A stretch of 64,000 bases of DNA. Origin: Williamsia sp. GTDB lineage: Bacteria > Actinomycetota > Actinomycetes > Mycobacteriales > Mycobacteriaceae. Position 1 is the first letter of the stretch. Each line of letters starts with the position of its first letter. The position numbers and the translations under genes are program-made. The notes beneath the pieces are model-generated. The model did no database searches. It worked only from the letters and a program-made list of their open reading frames with translations, and was not told the origin of the DNA. The DNA lies in assembly GCF_016462415.1 (NCBI RefSeq), contig NZ_JAEMTF010000001.1, forward strand, positions 44,338-108,337. The letters are read 5' to 3'. Shown piece by piece: positions 33,501-42,712 of this stretch.

Positions 33501-33911
33501 CTCATCCCGGGGGCAGCGCTCGACGGGTTCCTCACGGGCAGCATCGACGGCGTCCTGCGAACCGCCGACGAGCGGTTCGTGATCGTCGACTACAAGACCA
33601 ACCGACTCGGGTTCGGGGATCTGACCGTCGAGGACTACGACGAGGCAGCCATGGCCGCGGAGATGATGCGGTCGCATTACCCGTTGCAGGCGATGCTGTA
33701 TTCGGTTGCCCTGCATCGCTACCTGCGGTGGCGACTGCCCGGGTACCGACCCGACCGTCACCTCGGGCGCGTGCTCTACCTGTTCGTCCGCGCCATGGTC
33801 GGTCCCGACACCCCGCCCGATCGTGGGGTGTTCGGCTGGGATGTGCCGCCGGCGCTCGTGGTGGCGTTGTCGGAACTGCTGGGCGGGCAGACGACGGGAA
33901 GCCGACCATGA
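30576..33911 (+). CDS. recB: Exodeoxyribonuclease V subunit beta
   Basis: Start MTPARSHVARTTFDLL; Walker A ASAGTGKTHAI, VVLVDEFQDTDPIQWEIL, SIMTVHGSKGLEFPIVYVPFGW, nuclease motif FVIVDYKTNRLG. Confidence 0.96.
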   Translation: MTPARSHVARTTFDLLAPMPTGTTVLEASAGTGKTHAIVGLAARHIAEGVDVGALLLVTFSRMATAELRERTRERLTTLAAGLADPAGARSDSLVTALADAPADEVALRRERISAALSDFDAATVSTTHTFCSRMLDALGIAGESEHGLTLVEEVDDLVTEVAGDVFLKWYSGLDDPPFDFRDAVAIARDGVRQSHATLVPRDAPEGTPARARTDFVTAVRREVLRRKRMMRIRDYDELQSLLRDVITDPVHGEAACARIRDFFSVVLVDEFQDTDPIQWEILRRCFHGHSDLILVGDPKQSIYAFRGAEVLSYLDAATSADNHQALGTNWRSDAGLVTALHHLYGGAALGHPDIVVRPVDATHTASRLSGRPPLRLRHLGRIGLGPLGDNGFPPLSAVRSAVVDDVARDVAELLADAPELTDPDGTTRPVRPSDVVILLRTRSTIGPVQRALREAGVASVVGAGSSVFATASARDWFHVLRALEQPNRSDRVTLAALTPLIGRTAGEIDAAGGDALADAGDLLIELSQTLAQSGFAAMYERLAIRTGMESRILSGVDGERVMTDIAHLASLCNRYVVTESRGIAGLLRWFVDRLEDPRVGDQAEQSRRLDRDAQAVSIMTVHGSKGLEFPIVYVPFGWDAARNPYPPTLDLHDESGDRILDVGGSRSAEFARNRRTAEAEDAGEELRLFYVAVTRARCQVVLWWAAGSSARSAPLHRLLFARSTTSADTNAPDPGPTARVPADASIASELAAWAGPAGGVISVEPAVGGPAASSPVTPDTGGAPITLRAADFDRVIDHGWRRTSYSALVADHHVAVGAAVDVDAAAALTDEPDDAVVTDTSAAGGAPSLMNGLPAGATFGLLVHSVLENVDTDAADLPAEVRDRCARAALASGLQVDVDVLARAMNAVLQTPLGRASGIPDLAGVAMADRLAEMDFEFPLASATRGSTLAAIADLMDDHLPADDPLREYPARLRLIPGAALDGFLTGSIDGVLRTADERFVIVDYKTNRLGFGDLTVEDYDEAAMAAEMMRSHYPLQAMLYSVALHRYLRWRLPGYRPDRHLGRVLYLFVRAMVGPDTPPDRGVFGWDVPPALVVALSELLGGQTTGSRP

Positions 33912-35788
33912 ACGCCGGGCACCGGCTCGCGTTGCGCGCCGAGGGGGTGCTGGCCGACTTCAACCGTGCGGGGGTTCTCGGACCGGCCGACGTCCACGTC
34001 GCCCGCCGGCTGGTGACGATCCGCCGGGCCGAGGTCGACCCCGACGTCGTGCTCGCCGTGGCCCTCACCGTCCGGGCCGTCCGCGCCGGGTCGGTCTGTA
34101 TCGACCTGGCGAGGCTGCGCGACATCCCGCCCGACTCCGACACCGGTACCGACCCCGCCGAGCTGGCGTGGCCGGACCCGCTCACCCTGCCCGACAAGGT
34201 CCGGGCCAGTGCCCTGGCGACAACGTCGGCGGAGTCGCCGTTACAGCCCCTGCGGGTGGTGACGACCGATGACGGGGCGTCGCTGCTCTATCTGGACCGC
34301 TACTTCCGCGAGGAACAACGCGTTCGGGCGATCCTCACCGAACGCGCGGCCTCCGAACCCGCGGCCGAGATCGCCCGCGTGGCCGCCGAGCTCGGTGCGC
34401 TGTTCCCGTCGGACCCGGACTCACCCGGGCCCGACCGGCAACGCATGGCGGCGGCGGTCGCGGCGACCCGGTGGACCACCGTGCTGGCCGGCGGACCGGG
34501 AACCGGGAAGACCCACACCGCCGCCCGGATCATCGCCCTGCTGTACGCGCTGCACGGATCCGGGCTCCGGGTCGGTCTGTGCGCGCCCACCGGACGCGCC
34601 GCGGCGTCGCTCCAGGACGCCGTGACCGCCCAGTCCGCGCAGATTGCGCTGCCCGAGGTGGAGGCCGTGACCATCCACCGCCTGCTCGGCCCACTTCCCG
34701 GTGGCGGCAACCGATTCCGGCACCACGCATCGAACCGCCTACCGCACGACGTGATCATCGTCGACGAGGCGTCGATGGTGTCGCTGACGCTGATGTACCA
34801 CCTGCTCGAGGCGCTGCGCCCGACCACGCGGTTGGTCATGATCGGCGACCCGGATCAGCTGGCGTCGGTCGACGCCGGCGCCGTGTTGGCCGACCTCGTG
34901 CACCGGTCGCACACCACCGAACTCGCCGGCCCGCTCGCCGATCTCATCACCACCGACTCGACGCCGAACGCCCCGGATGGGGATGCAGATCTCGATGCGA
35001 CAGTGGCCGCAGCGGAGCGGTCGGAGATGGCCGACGGTGTCGTCCGACTCCGCCGCCGACGTCGGTTCGGCATCCGGATCGGCCGGCTCGCCGATGCAGT
35101 TCGGGCCGGCGACGCCGACGAGGCGCTGTCGATACTCGACGCCGGCGAATCCGACTTGACCCTCGAACCGGCCGAGGAGGCACACATCGCCCGCGGCGAG
35201 GTCGCAGCGTGGGTGCAGAGCATGGTGTCGGCGGCCGAACGCGGCGATGCCGGGGCCGCCCTGGCCGCGCTCGGCGAGCACCGTGTCCTGTGTGCTCATC
35301 GCGAGGGGCCGGCGGGTGTACGTCAATGGGCACAGCGGGTGACCGCATGGGGGACCGTCGGTGCCGCGACGTTCGTCGATCTCGACCGTCCCTGGTATCC
35401 GGGGCGCCCGCTGCTGCTCACCGAGACCGACCACCGTGCGCGACTGTTCAACGGCGACACCGGGATCGTCGTCGCCGACGACGATCGCCTGATGGCGGCG
35501 TTCGGCCGTGGCAGCGATCAACGCCTGGTGCACCCGGGTCGCCTGCGCGGCGTGTCCTCGGCGCACGCGATGACGATCCACCGCAGTCAGGGCAGCCAGT
35601 ACCGCGCCGTGGCCGTGGTGATCCCACCCGCGGACTCGGCGTTGCTGAGTCGTGAACTGCTCTACACCGCGATCACCCGGGCCACCGACTCCGTGCGTCT
35701 GATCGGAACCGCGGAAGGTCTGCGCGCCGGTATCGAACGAAAGGTCCTCCGCGCGAGCGGTTTGCGATCATCGATCATCGACGTGTGA
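33908..35788 (+). CDS. recD: Exodeoxyribonuclease V subunit alpha
   Basis: LAGGPGTGKTHTAARIIALLYAL, IIVDEASMVSLTLMYHLLEAL, AMTIHRSQGSQYRAVAVV; ATGA overlap with recB. Confidence 0.96.
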   Translation: MNAGHRLALRAEGVLADFNRAGVLGPADVHVARRLVTIRRAEVDPDVVLAVALTVRAVRAGSVCIDLARLRDIPPDSDTGTDPAELAWPDPLTLPDKVRASALATTSAESPLQPLRVVTTDDGASLLYLDRYFREEQRVRAILTERAASEPAAEIARVAAELGALFPSDPDSPGPDRQRMAAAVAATRWTTVLAGGPGTGKTHTAARIIALLYALHGSGLRVGLCAPTGRAAASLQDAVTAQSAQIALPEVEAVTIHRLLGPLPGGGNRFRHHASNRLPHDVIIVDEASMVSLTLMYHLLEALRPTTRLVMIGDPDQLASVDAGAVLADLVHRSHTTELAGPLADLITTDSTPNAPDGDADLDATVAAAERSEMADGVVRLRRRRRFGIRIGRLADAVRAGDADEALSILDAGESDLTLEPAEEAHIARGEVAAWVQSMVSAAERGDAGAALAALGEHRVLCAHREGPAGVRQWAQRVTAWGTVGAATFVDLDRPWYPGRPLLLTETDHRARLFNGDTGIVVADDDRLMAAFGRGSDQRLVHPGRLRGVSSAHAMTIHRSQGSQYRAVAVVIPPADSALLSRELLYTAITRATDSVRLIGTAEGLRAGIERKVLRASGLRSSIIDV

Positions 35789-35804
35789 GCGCTGGGCTCA
35801 CACG
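35782..35804. terminator. Bidirectional hairpin between convergent recD and PIG-L gene
   Basis: CGTGTGAGC-gctgg-GCTCACACG, perfect 9-bp stem, contains both stop codons. Confidence 0.6.
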
Positions 35805-36556
35805 AGGTCGGCGCCGCCCACGACGAGATCACGCCGGAGATACCACTCGGTGCCCAGCAGTGCGTTGCGCCGCGCGACATCGAGTTCGGCGAGCTCGACC
35901 AGGGCCGGGCTGCGATCCATCTCCGACCGGTGTGCGCCGATGGCCGACCACTTCTGTTCCACCCACGCCGACACGTCGAGTTCGAGGTCGATGGCGGCAT
36001 CCGGCGTGCCCGGGGGCACCGCGCCCTCCGGCGGCGGTCCGGTGGTGACCTGGTGTCGGATCCGGTGCATCACACGGGTCGGCACGGTCGACAGATACAG
36101 CGACCGGGTCTGCCAGGCGGGGCCCGCGTCGGGGTAGAGGGGCGCACACGCTGCGGCCTCGACCGCAGCGAGAGCGAGGCGGTGAGCCTGGATGTGGTCG
36201 GGATGACCGTAGATGCCGTAGGCGTCGTAGGTGACGACGATGTCGGGCCGCAGACGCCGGATGTGTTCGACGATCTGACGTACGGCGTCGTCGAACCGGC
36301 ACTCGCACAGTGCCGCCGACTGCGGCGCGGACTCGGGGAACCCACCGTCGGCGTATCCGAGTGCGATGGGTGCGTCGACCCCCAGTATGCGCAGCGCGCT
36401 CGTGAGTTCGGTGTGTCGAGGTGTGCCCGATGCCCAGGTGCACGTGAGAACCGACGTCGTCGATCCCGCCTCGACGATCCGTGCGATGGTGCCGCCGGTC
36501 CACAGCGACTCGTCGTCGGGGTGCGCGTGGACGAACAGAACGCTCGGAGCCCCCAC
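35798..36556 (-). CDS. PIG-L family deacetylase
   Basis: VLFVHAHPDDESLWTGGTIA; DAYGIYGHPDHIQAHRLA. Confidence 0.94.
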   Translation of the reverse strand: MGAPSVLFVHAHPDDESLWTGGTIARIVEAGSTTSVLTCTWASGTPRHTELTSALRILGVDAPIALGYADGGFPESAPQSAALCECRFDDAVRQIVEHIRRLRPDIVVTYDAYGIYGHPDHIQAHRLALAAVEAAACAPLYPDAGPAWQTRSLYLSTVPTRVMHRIRHQVTTGPPPEGAVPPGTPDAAIDLELDVSAWVEQKWSAIGAHRSEMDRSPALVELAELDVARRNALLGTEWYLRRDLVVGGADLV

Positions 36557-36660
36557 GACGCTCCCTCCCCGGTTGTCATCTCGTTCGTCGCGACACCGAG
36601 ACGTTCGATGGTGGCGTGATCACCTCAGACTAGTGCCCTGTCGTCGGCGCCCCGGCAGGG

Positions 36661-38082
36661 TCAGTGCTTGAAGTGGTTGCGGTGGGGCAGCTCGCCGGAG
36701 GTGTGCACCCGGCGCAGTCCGTCGATGGCGGTGGTGATGTTCTCGCACAGGACACGTGCCATGTCGGCGGAGAAGCCTTCGCGCACGACGATGCGCAGCA
36801 CCGCGACGTCGGTGGCGTCGGCGGGCATCGTGTACGCCGGGACCTGCCATCCGAACGCGGCCAGGGCGCGGGAGAGGTCGAACACCGAGAAACCCGGGTC
36901 GCCTGCGGTGGCGAACGTCACCACCGGGATCGCCGAGCCGTCGGAGATGATCTCGAACTCCGACATCTCGCCGAGCTGCTGCGCGAGCCACTGCGCGGTC
37001 TCCGACAGACAGATCATGATCGACCGATACCCCTCGAATCCGAGTCGCAGGAAGTTGTAGTACTGACCGATCACCTGATTGCCGGGACGCGAGAAGTTGA
37101 GCGTGAAGGTCGGCATGTCGCCGCCCAGGTAGTTGACGTGGAACACCAGGTCCTCGGGGAGGAACTCCTTGTCGCGCCACACCGCGAACCCGATGCCGGG
37201 GTAGGTGAGTCCGTATTTGTGACCGCTGGCGTTGATCGACACGACCCGCGGCAGGCGGAAATCCCACTCCAGGTCGGGATCGGTGAACGGGACGACGAAC
37301 CCGCCGCTGGCCGCGTCGACATGGACCGGCACGTCGACACCGCCGCCTGCTGCGACCTCGTCGAGCGCGGCCACGATCTCGGCGACGGGCTCGAGCTCAC
37401 CGGTGAAGGTGGTCCCCAGGATGGCCACCACACCGATGGTGTTCTCGTCGACGGCCGCGGTGACCTGCTCGGGGGTGATGACGTAGCGACCCGGTTCGAC
37501 CGGGAGATAGACGGCGTCGACGTCGAAGTAACGACAGAACTTCTCCCACACCACCTGCACGTTCGACCCGAGCACCAGGTTCGGTCGGTGCGTGTCCACG
37601 CCGGCGTCGCGACGCCGCTGACGCCACCGCCACTTCATGGCCAGCCCGGCCAGCATCACCGCCTCGCTGGAGCCGATCGTGCTGACGCCGATCGCACTGG
37701 ACGGGTCGGTCGGGTCGAGGTCGGGCGCGTGGAAGAGGTCCGCGACCATGGACACACAGCGCGATTCGATCGCCGACGTCGCCGGGTACTCGTCCTTGTC
37801 GATCATGTTCTTGTCGAATGTCTCGGCCATCAGCTTCTCGGCCTGGGGGTCCATCCACGTGGTGACGAACGTGGCCAGGTTCAGGCGCGAGGCCCCGTCG
37901 AACATCATCTCGTCGTGGATGAACCGGTAGGCGGCGTCGGGATCCATCGACTCCGCGGGCATCCGCAACGCGGGGATCTTCTGCGTCGACAGTCGACCGG
38001 TGTAGGCGGGGGAGAGGTGCGTGTCGGTCGGCACGCTCCTGGGGCCGGACGCGGCGTCGTGGGACTCGGGCGATGGGGACAC
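36661..38082 (-). CDS. gadB: Glutamate decarboxylase (PLP)
   Basis: PLP-lysine motif SINASGHKYGLTYPGIGFAVWRD; GTG start at VSPSPESHDAASG. Confidence 0.95.
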   Translation of the reverse strand: MSPSPESHDAASGPRSVPTDTHLSPAYTGRLSTQKIPALRMPAESMDPDAAYRFIHDEMMFDGASRLNLATFVTTWMDPQAEKLMAETFDKNMIDKDEYPATSAIESRCVSMVADLFHAPDLDPTDPSSAIGVSTIGSSEAVMLAGLAMKWRWRQRRRDAGVDTHRPNLVLGSNVQVVWEKFCRYFDVDAVYLPVEPGRYVITPEQVTAAVDENTIGVVAILGTTFTGELEPVAEIVAALDEVAAGGGVDVPVHVDAASGGFVVPFTDPDLEWDFRLPRVVSINASGHKYGLTYPGIGFAVWRDKEFLPEDLVFHVNYLGGDMPTFTLNFSRPGNQVIGQYYNFLRLGFEGYRSIMICLSETAQWLAQQLGEMSEFEIISDGSAIPVVTFATAGDPGFSVFDLSRALAAFGWQVPAYTMPADATDVAVLRIVVREGFSADMARVLCENITTAIDGLRRVHTSGELPHRNHFKH

Positions 38083-38228
38083 GGAGACTCCTCGGAAAGT
38101 GTGGCGAGCGCAGGCGCGGTGGGGAGGGACCCTTCCGGGATACACCAGCGCGGGCGGCGGGGTGGGCCGATCGTGGTCTCGGTAAGATCGTGTGCCGACT
38201 CGATCACGACACAGGAGAAGAGATCACA

Positions 38229-40202
38229 GTGAGCGCACCTGTCGAAGAACGTGAATTCCAGGCCGAGACCCGCCAATTGCTCGACCTCATGGTTCATTCC
38301 GTCTATTCGAACAAGGACAGCTTCCTGCGCGAGTTGGTGTCGAATGCGTCCGACGCTCTCGACAAACTGCGCCTCGAGGCATTCCAGAACAAGGACCTCG
38401 ACGTCGACACGTCGGATCTGCACATCACGATCGAGCGGGACCCGCAGGCGCGCATCCTGACCATCCGTGACAACGGCATCGGCATGTCGCGCGACGACGT
38501 CGTCGGACTGATCGGCACGCTCGCCCGATCGGGCACCGCCGAGCTGCGCAAGAAACTCGCCGAGGCCAAGGACTCCGCGGCGTCGCAGGACCTCATCGGA
38601 CAGTTCGGCATCGGCTTCTACTCGACGTTCATGGTCGCCGACTCCGTCACCCTGCTCACCCGTAAGGCAGGGGAGAGCGAGGGCACCAAGTGGGAGTCCA
38701 GCGGTGCGGGTACCTACACCATCGAGACCGTGCCGGATGCGCCGCAGGGGACCTCGGTCACGCTGGCGCTCAAGCCGGCCGACACCGACGACGCCCTGCA
38801 CGACTACGCCGACGACTCGAAGCTCCGTGAGCTGATCAAGCGTTACTCGGACTTCATCGCCTGGCCGATCCGCATGGACGTCGAGCGCACCGAGACCGTC
38901 GAGGCCGAGGATGTCGCCGAGGGCGAGGACAAGCCCGAACCGACCACGCGCACCGTCGTCGAGACCCAGCAGCTGAACTCCATGAAGGCGCTGTGGTCGA
39001 AGTCGAAGGACGAGGTCGAACCCGAGGAGTACAAGGAGTTCTACCGTCACGTCAGCCACGCATGGGACGACCCGCTCGAGACCATCGCGCTCAAGGCCGA
39101 GGGCACGTTCGAGTATCAGGCACTGCTGTTCATCCCGACCCAGGCGCCCTTCGACCTCTTCATGCGCGAGCGCAACGGCGGCATCTCGCTGTACGTCAAG
39201 CGCGTGTTCATCATGGACGACTGCGAGGAGCTGATCCCGGAGTACCTGCGGTTCGTCAAGGGTGTCGTGGACGCGGCGGATCTCTCCCTCAACGTCTCCC
39301 GCGAGATCCTGCAGCAGGACCGACAGATCCGCGCGATCCGACGTCGACTGACCAAGAAGGTGCTCTCGACGATCAAGGACATCCAGACCTCGCGTCCGGA
39401 GGACTACACCACGCTGTGGAGCCAGTTCGGTCGGGCCATCAAGGAAGGCCTAATCAACGACCAGGACAACAAGGATGCCCTGTTGGCGATCTCGTCCTTC
39501 GAGTCGACCCACGACGCCGAATCGATGACCACTCTCGCCGATTACGTCGGCCGGATGAAGGTCGGACAGGACGAGATCTACTACCTCACCGGCGAATCCC
39601 GTCAGGCCATGGAGAACTCGCCGCACATCGAGGCGTTCCGGGCCAAGGGCATCGAGGTGCTGCTGCTCGGCGACCCGGTCGACGAGATGTGGGTCGGGTC
39701 GGTCCCCGAGTTCGACGGCAAGGCCCTGCGGTCGATCGCCAAGGGCGAGGTCGACCTCGACGACGACGCGGGCAAGTCCGACGACGAGAAGAAGGAGGCG
39801 GCCACCGAGCGCGAGGAGCGCGACAAGAAGTTCGCCGACCTCACCGGCTGGCTGACCGAGGCGCTGTCCGAGCACATCAAGGAGACCCGCCTGTCGACCC
39901 GCCTCACCGATTCACCGGCCTGCCTGGTCGGGGACACGTTCAGCTTCTCGCCGCAGATGGAGAAGCTCTACCGCGCGTCGGGTCAGATGCTGCCGCCGAC
40001 CAAGCGGATCCTCGAACTGAACCCGGACCATCCGCTGATCGTCGCGCTGCGATCTGCCCACGACGCCAAGGCCGACGATCCGTCACTGGCCGACACCGCC
40101 GAGCTGCTCTACGGGATGGCCGTCATCGCCGAGGGTGGGGAGCTGTCCGATTCGGCGCGGTTCAGCCGGTTGCTCGCAGATCGGTTGGCCGCCACCATCT
40201 GA
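38229..40202 (+). CDS. htpG: Molecular chaperone HtpG (Hsp90)
   Basis: [58 protein letters not shown] start. Confidence 0.97.
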
Positions 40203-40277
40203 CGTGCGGGCGCGTCGGGTCGGTCACCTACTGCTAATTTGACTGTCGTTTGAATGCTCGACAGCAAAGGAGCTGTG

Positions 40278-41606
40278 GTGACCTACCCGATCATCGGTGC
40301 GCCCGACGCCGCGAACACCGCCTGGGTGATGGCAAGTGCGGCTCTCGTCCTGGTGATGACGCCTGCGCTGGCCTTCTTCTACGGTGGCATGGTGCGCGCG
40401 AAGAGCGTCCTGAACATGATGATGATGTGCTTTGCGGCCATCGGCGTCGTGTGGGTCCTGTGGCTGGTGTTCGGGTATTCGTTGGCATTCGGCGACGACA
40501 TCGGCGGAGTGATCGGCGACCCCACCCAGTTCGCCGGTCTGAAGCATCTCTTCGGGGGCGATTACGCGCCGGGTGAGCCGGCGTCGGCCGCCATCCCACT
40601 GGTCGGCACCATCCCGGCGATGGTCTTCGTGATGTTCCAGGCCGGCTTCGCGATGGTGACGGTGGCGCTGATCGCCGGTGCCGTGGCCGACCGGATGAAG
40701 TTCACCGCGTGGTTGCTCTTCGCCGCGCTGTGGGCGACGTTGGTGTACTTCCCGGTCGCGCACTGGGTCTTCGCCCTCGACGGTCTCGCCGCCGAGAAGG
40801 GCGGATGGATCGTCAACCATCTGGGGGCGATCGACTTCGCCGGTGGCACCGCGGTCGAGATCAACTCGGGTGCATCTGCTCTCGTGCTCGCGCTGGTCGT
40901 CGGGACCCGACGTGGGTGGCCCCGCGATCCGATGCGTCCGCACAATCTGCCCGCGGTCATGCTCGGTGCCGGACTGCTCTGGCTGGGCTGGTTCGGGTTC
41001 AACGCCGGTTCGGCGTTGGCCGCCGACGGCACCGCCGCCCTGGCCCTGGCCAACACCCTCGGTGCCGGCGCGGTGTCGATGATGAGCTGGCTGCTCGTCG
41101 AACGCATCCGACAGGGCAAGCCGACCTCGTTCGGCGCGGCATCCGGTGTGGTCGCCGGACTCGTCGCGATCACCCCCGCCTGCGCATCGGTCACCCCGAT
41201 CGGCGCACTGGCCATCGGCATCGTCGCCGGTGCGGTCAGCTCCCTGGCCATCGAGCTGAAATACAAGCTGGGATACGACGACTCGCTCGACGTCGTCGGT
41301 GTGCACCTCGTCGGTGGTGTCGTCGGCACCGTCATGATCGGGCTCGTCGCGAGCAGCGCGTCACCCGCGGGTGTCGACGGACTCTTCTACGGTGGCGGAC
41401 TGGATCAGCTCTGGCGGCAGTTGGTGGCCGTCCTGGCCGTCGGCGGATACGCGATGGCCGTGACCGCGGTCATCGCGCTCGTGCTCAAGGCGACCATCGG
41501 TGTCCGCGCCCATCCGCAGGACGAGGCCGACGGCATCGACGACGCGGAGCATGCCGAGACCGCGTACGACATGGCGGCCTCGCGCGGCGGACGCGTCGAC
41601 ATCTAG
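40278..41606 (+). CDS. amt: Ammonium transporter
   Basis: LVLVMTPALAFFYGGMVRAKSVLNMMMM; GTG start after AAAGGAG. Confidence 0.96.
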   Translation: MTYPIIGAPDAANTAWVMASAALVLVMTPALAFFYGGMVRAKSVLNMMMMCFAAIGVVWVLWLVFGYSLAFGDDIGGVIGDPTQFAGLKHLFGGDYAPGEPASAAIPLVGTIPAMVFVMFQAGFAMVTVALIAGAVADRMKFTAWLLFAALWATLVYFPVAHWVFALDGLAAEKGGWIVNHLGAIDFAGGTAVEINSGASALVLALVVGTRRGWPRDPMRPHNLPAVMLGAGLLWLGWFGFNAGSALAADGTAALALANTLGAGAVSMMSWLLVERIRQGKPTSFGAASGVVAGLVAITPACASVTPIGALAIGIVAGAVSSLAIELKYKLGYDDSLDVVGVHLVGGVVGTVMIGLVASSASPAGVDGLFYGGGLDQLWRQLVAVLAVGGYAMAVTAVIALVLKATIGVRAHPQDEADGIDDAEHAETAYDMAASRGGRVDI

Positions 41607-41714
41607 TCCGACTGGTCCACACGGGTCGCCGGGATCGGCCGCGGCCGACGGCATCTCGCCCATCCGCACAGAACGCCATCGTCGACATGAACGAGAGATG
41701 GACAGGCGGTGCGT

Positions 41715-41749
41715 TCAAATCGTTTGGTGGGCTTCGCATTACGATTTGA
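41715..41749. promoter_or_regulatory. Inverted repeat upstream of porin genes
   Basis: TCAAATCGT (41715-41723) and ACGATTTGA (41741-41749), perfect 9-bp arms. Confidence 0.4.
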
Positions 41750-41858
41750 CCGGTTCTGAGATCGGAATCGGCCCGCGTTCACACCACGGGGTGGTCGTTG
41801 TCACCGAAACGCGAGGATCAGTTCACCGCGTGTTCTTCTCGCTGCTTCAGGCTTCTGC

Positions 41859-41897
41859 CGATCGAGAGAGTCAGCTCTCCACCAATGCGCTCGATCG
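41859..41897 (+). promoter_or_regulatory. Nested hairpin in the probable porin leader
   Basis: Outer CGATCGAG/CTCGATCG (8 bp) with inner GAGAG-TCAG-CTCTC alternative. Confidence 0.35.
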
Positions 41898-41962
41898 ACA
41901 CCCATTGAAGTGAATGTGATCCGTGAGTGCGCTCCGGGTCCCGATTGTCCGAAAGAGGAACA

Positions 41963-42670
41963 ATGAGCAAGAACTCCACCGCGTTGCGGCGGGCGGCATC
42001 GCTCGGAGCGATGACCATGGTCGGCGCTGCGGCAGTCGGTCTGGTCGCTCCGGGTGCAGCCAACGCCGACACCTTCGTCAAGCTCCCGAACGGGGCCATC
42101 CGCGGTGACGACGGCATCGTCCTCGCCCGTTCCAACGAGCGCGCCCAGCTCTCGCCGTCGCTGGCGGCCAACGGCGCGGGTCGGACCGCATGGGTGTCCG
42201 CGGACATCACGCTGTCCGCGCCGAACCTCAAGGCCAAGAAGGCCGGCCCGAACCGTGGTGCGCAGAGCGAGAGCAACTCCACCTCGGGCACGCTCGGCAC
42301 GAACTCGACCGAGACCAACGGCGCTGCCGCCACGTTGTCCACCGGCTACATCGTCGGCTGCCAGGTCACCGTCGGCAACCTGACGCTGGGCGGCGGCGCG
42401 ACGGTCAGCAACATCGGCGCCGCGTTGCCCACCGCGACGGTCAACGGTTCGTTCTCGCTGCCGCTCACCCCGGGTGCGGTGTCCTTCGTGATCGTCAACT
42501 CGAAGAACATCGAGAAGAAGGGGACGTACTACATCTCCTACGATCGCGCCCAGCTGCAGATCCAGGGATGCGGAGGCTACGCCCAGGCCCGCGCGTTCAC
42601 GGTGGTCGAGACCACCGGCGAGAGCCAGCAGAAGGTCACCCTGTACGGCAAGCCGTTCTCCATCGGCTGA
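41963..42670 (+). CDS. MspA family porin (copy 1)
   Basis: Signal peptide to AANA|DTFVKLPNG; GYIVGCQV; GCGGYAQARAF...LYGKPFSIG C-terminus as in nocardial MspA porins. Confidence 0.88.
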   Translation: MSKNSTALRRAASLGAMTMVGAAAVGLVAPGAANADTFVKLPNGAIRGDDGIVLARSNERAQLSPSLAANGAGRTAWVSADITLSAPNLKAKKAGPNRGAQSESNSTSGTLGTNSTETNGAAATLSTGYIVGCQVTVGNLTLGGGATVSNIGAALPTATVNGSFSLPLTPGAVSFVIVNSKNIEKKGTYYISYDRAQLQIQGCGGYAQARAFTVVETTGESQQKVTLYGKPFSIG

Positions 42671-42712
42671 TCCCCTCACACCCACGAACCACATCACCAG
42701 ACAAGGGATTCG

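Noticed and set aside
32291-33907. Long N-terminal extension of the recD ORF into recB
   Set aside because: Extension is an alternate frame of recB; true start is the ATGA overlap at 33908
38183-38188. TAAGAT -10-like hexamer upstream of htpG
   Set aside because: No good -35 at the right spacing and no HAIR/CIRCE-type heat-shock operator recognised, so not called as a promoter
41635-41648. TCGGCCGCGGCCGA palindrome just after amt
   Set aside because: Low-complexity GC palindrome, no T-tract; possible weak terminator but not convincing
41910-41930. TGTGA half-site resembling a CRP/GlxR box before porin 1
   Set aside because: Second half-site (TCACA) is absent at N6 spacing
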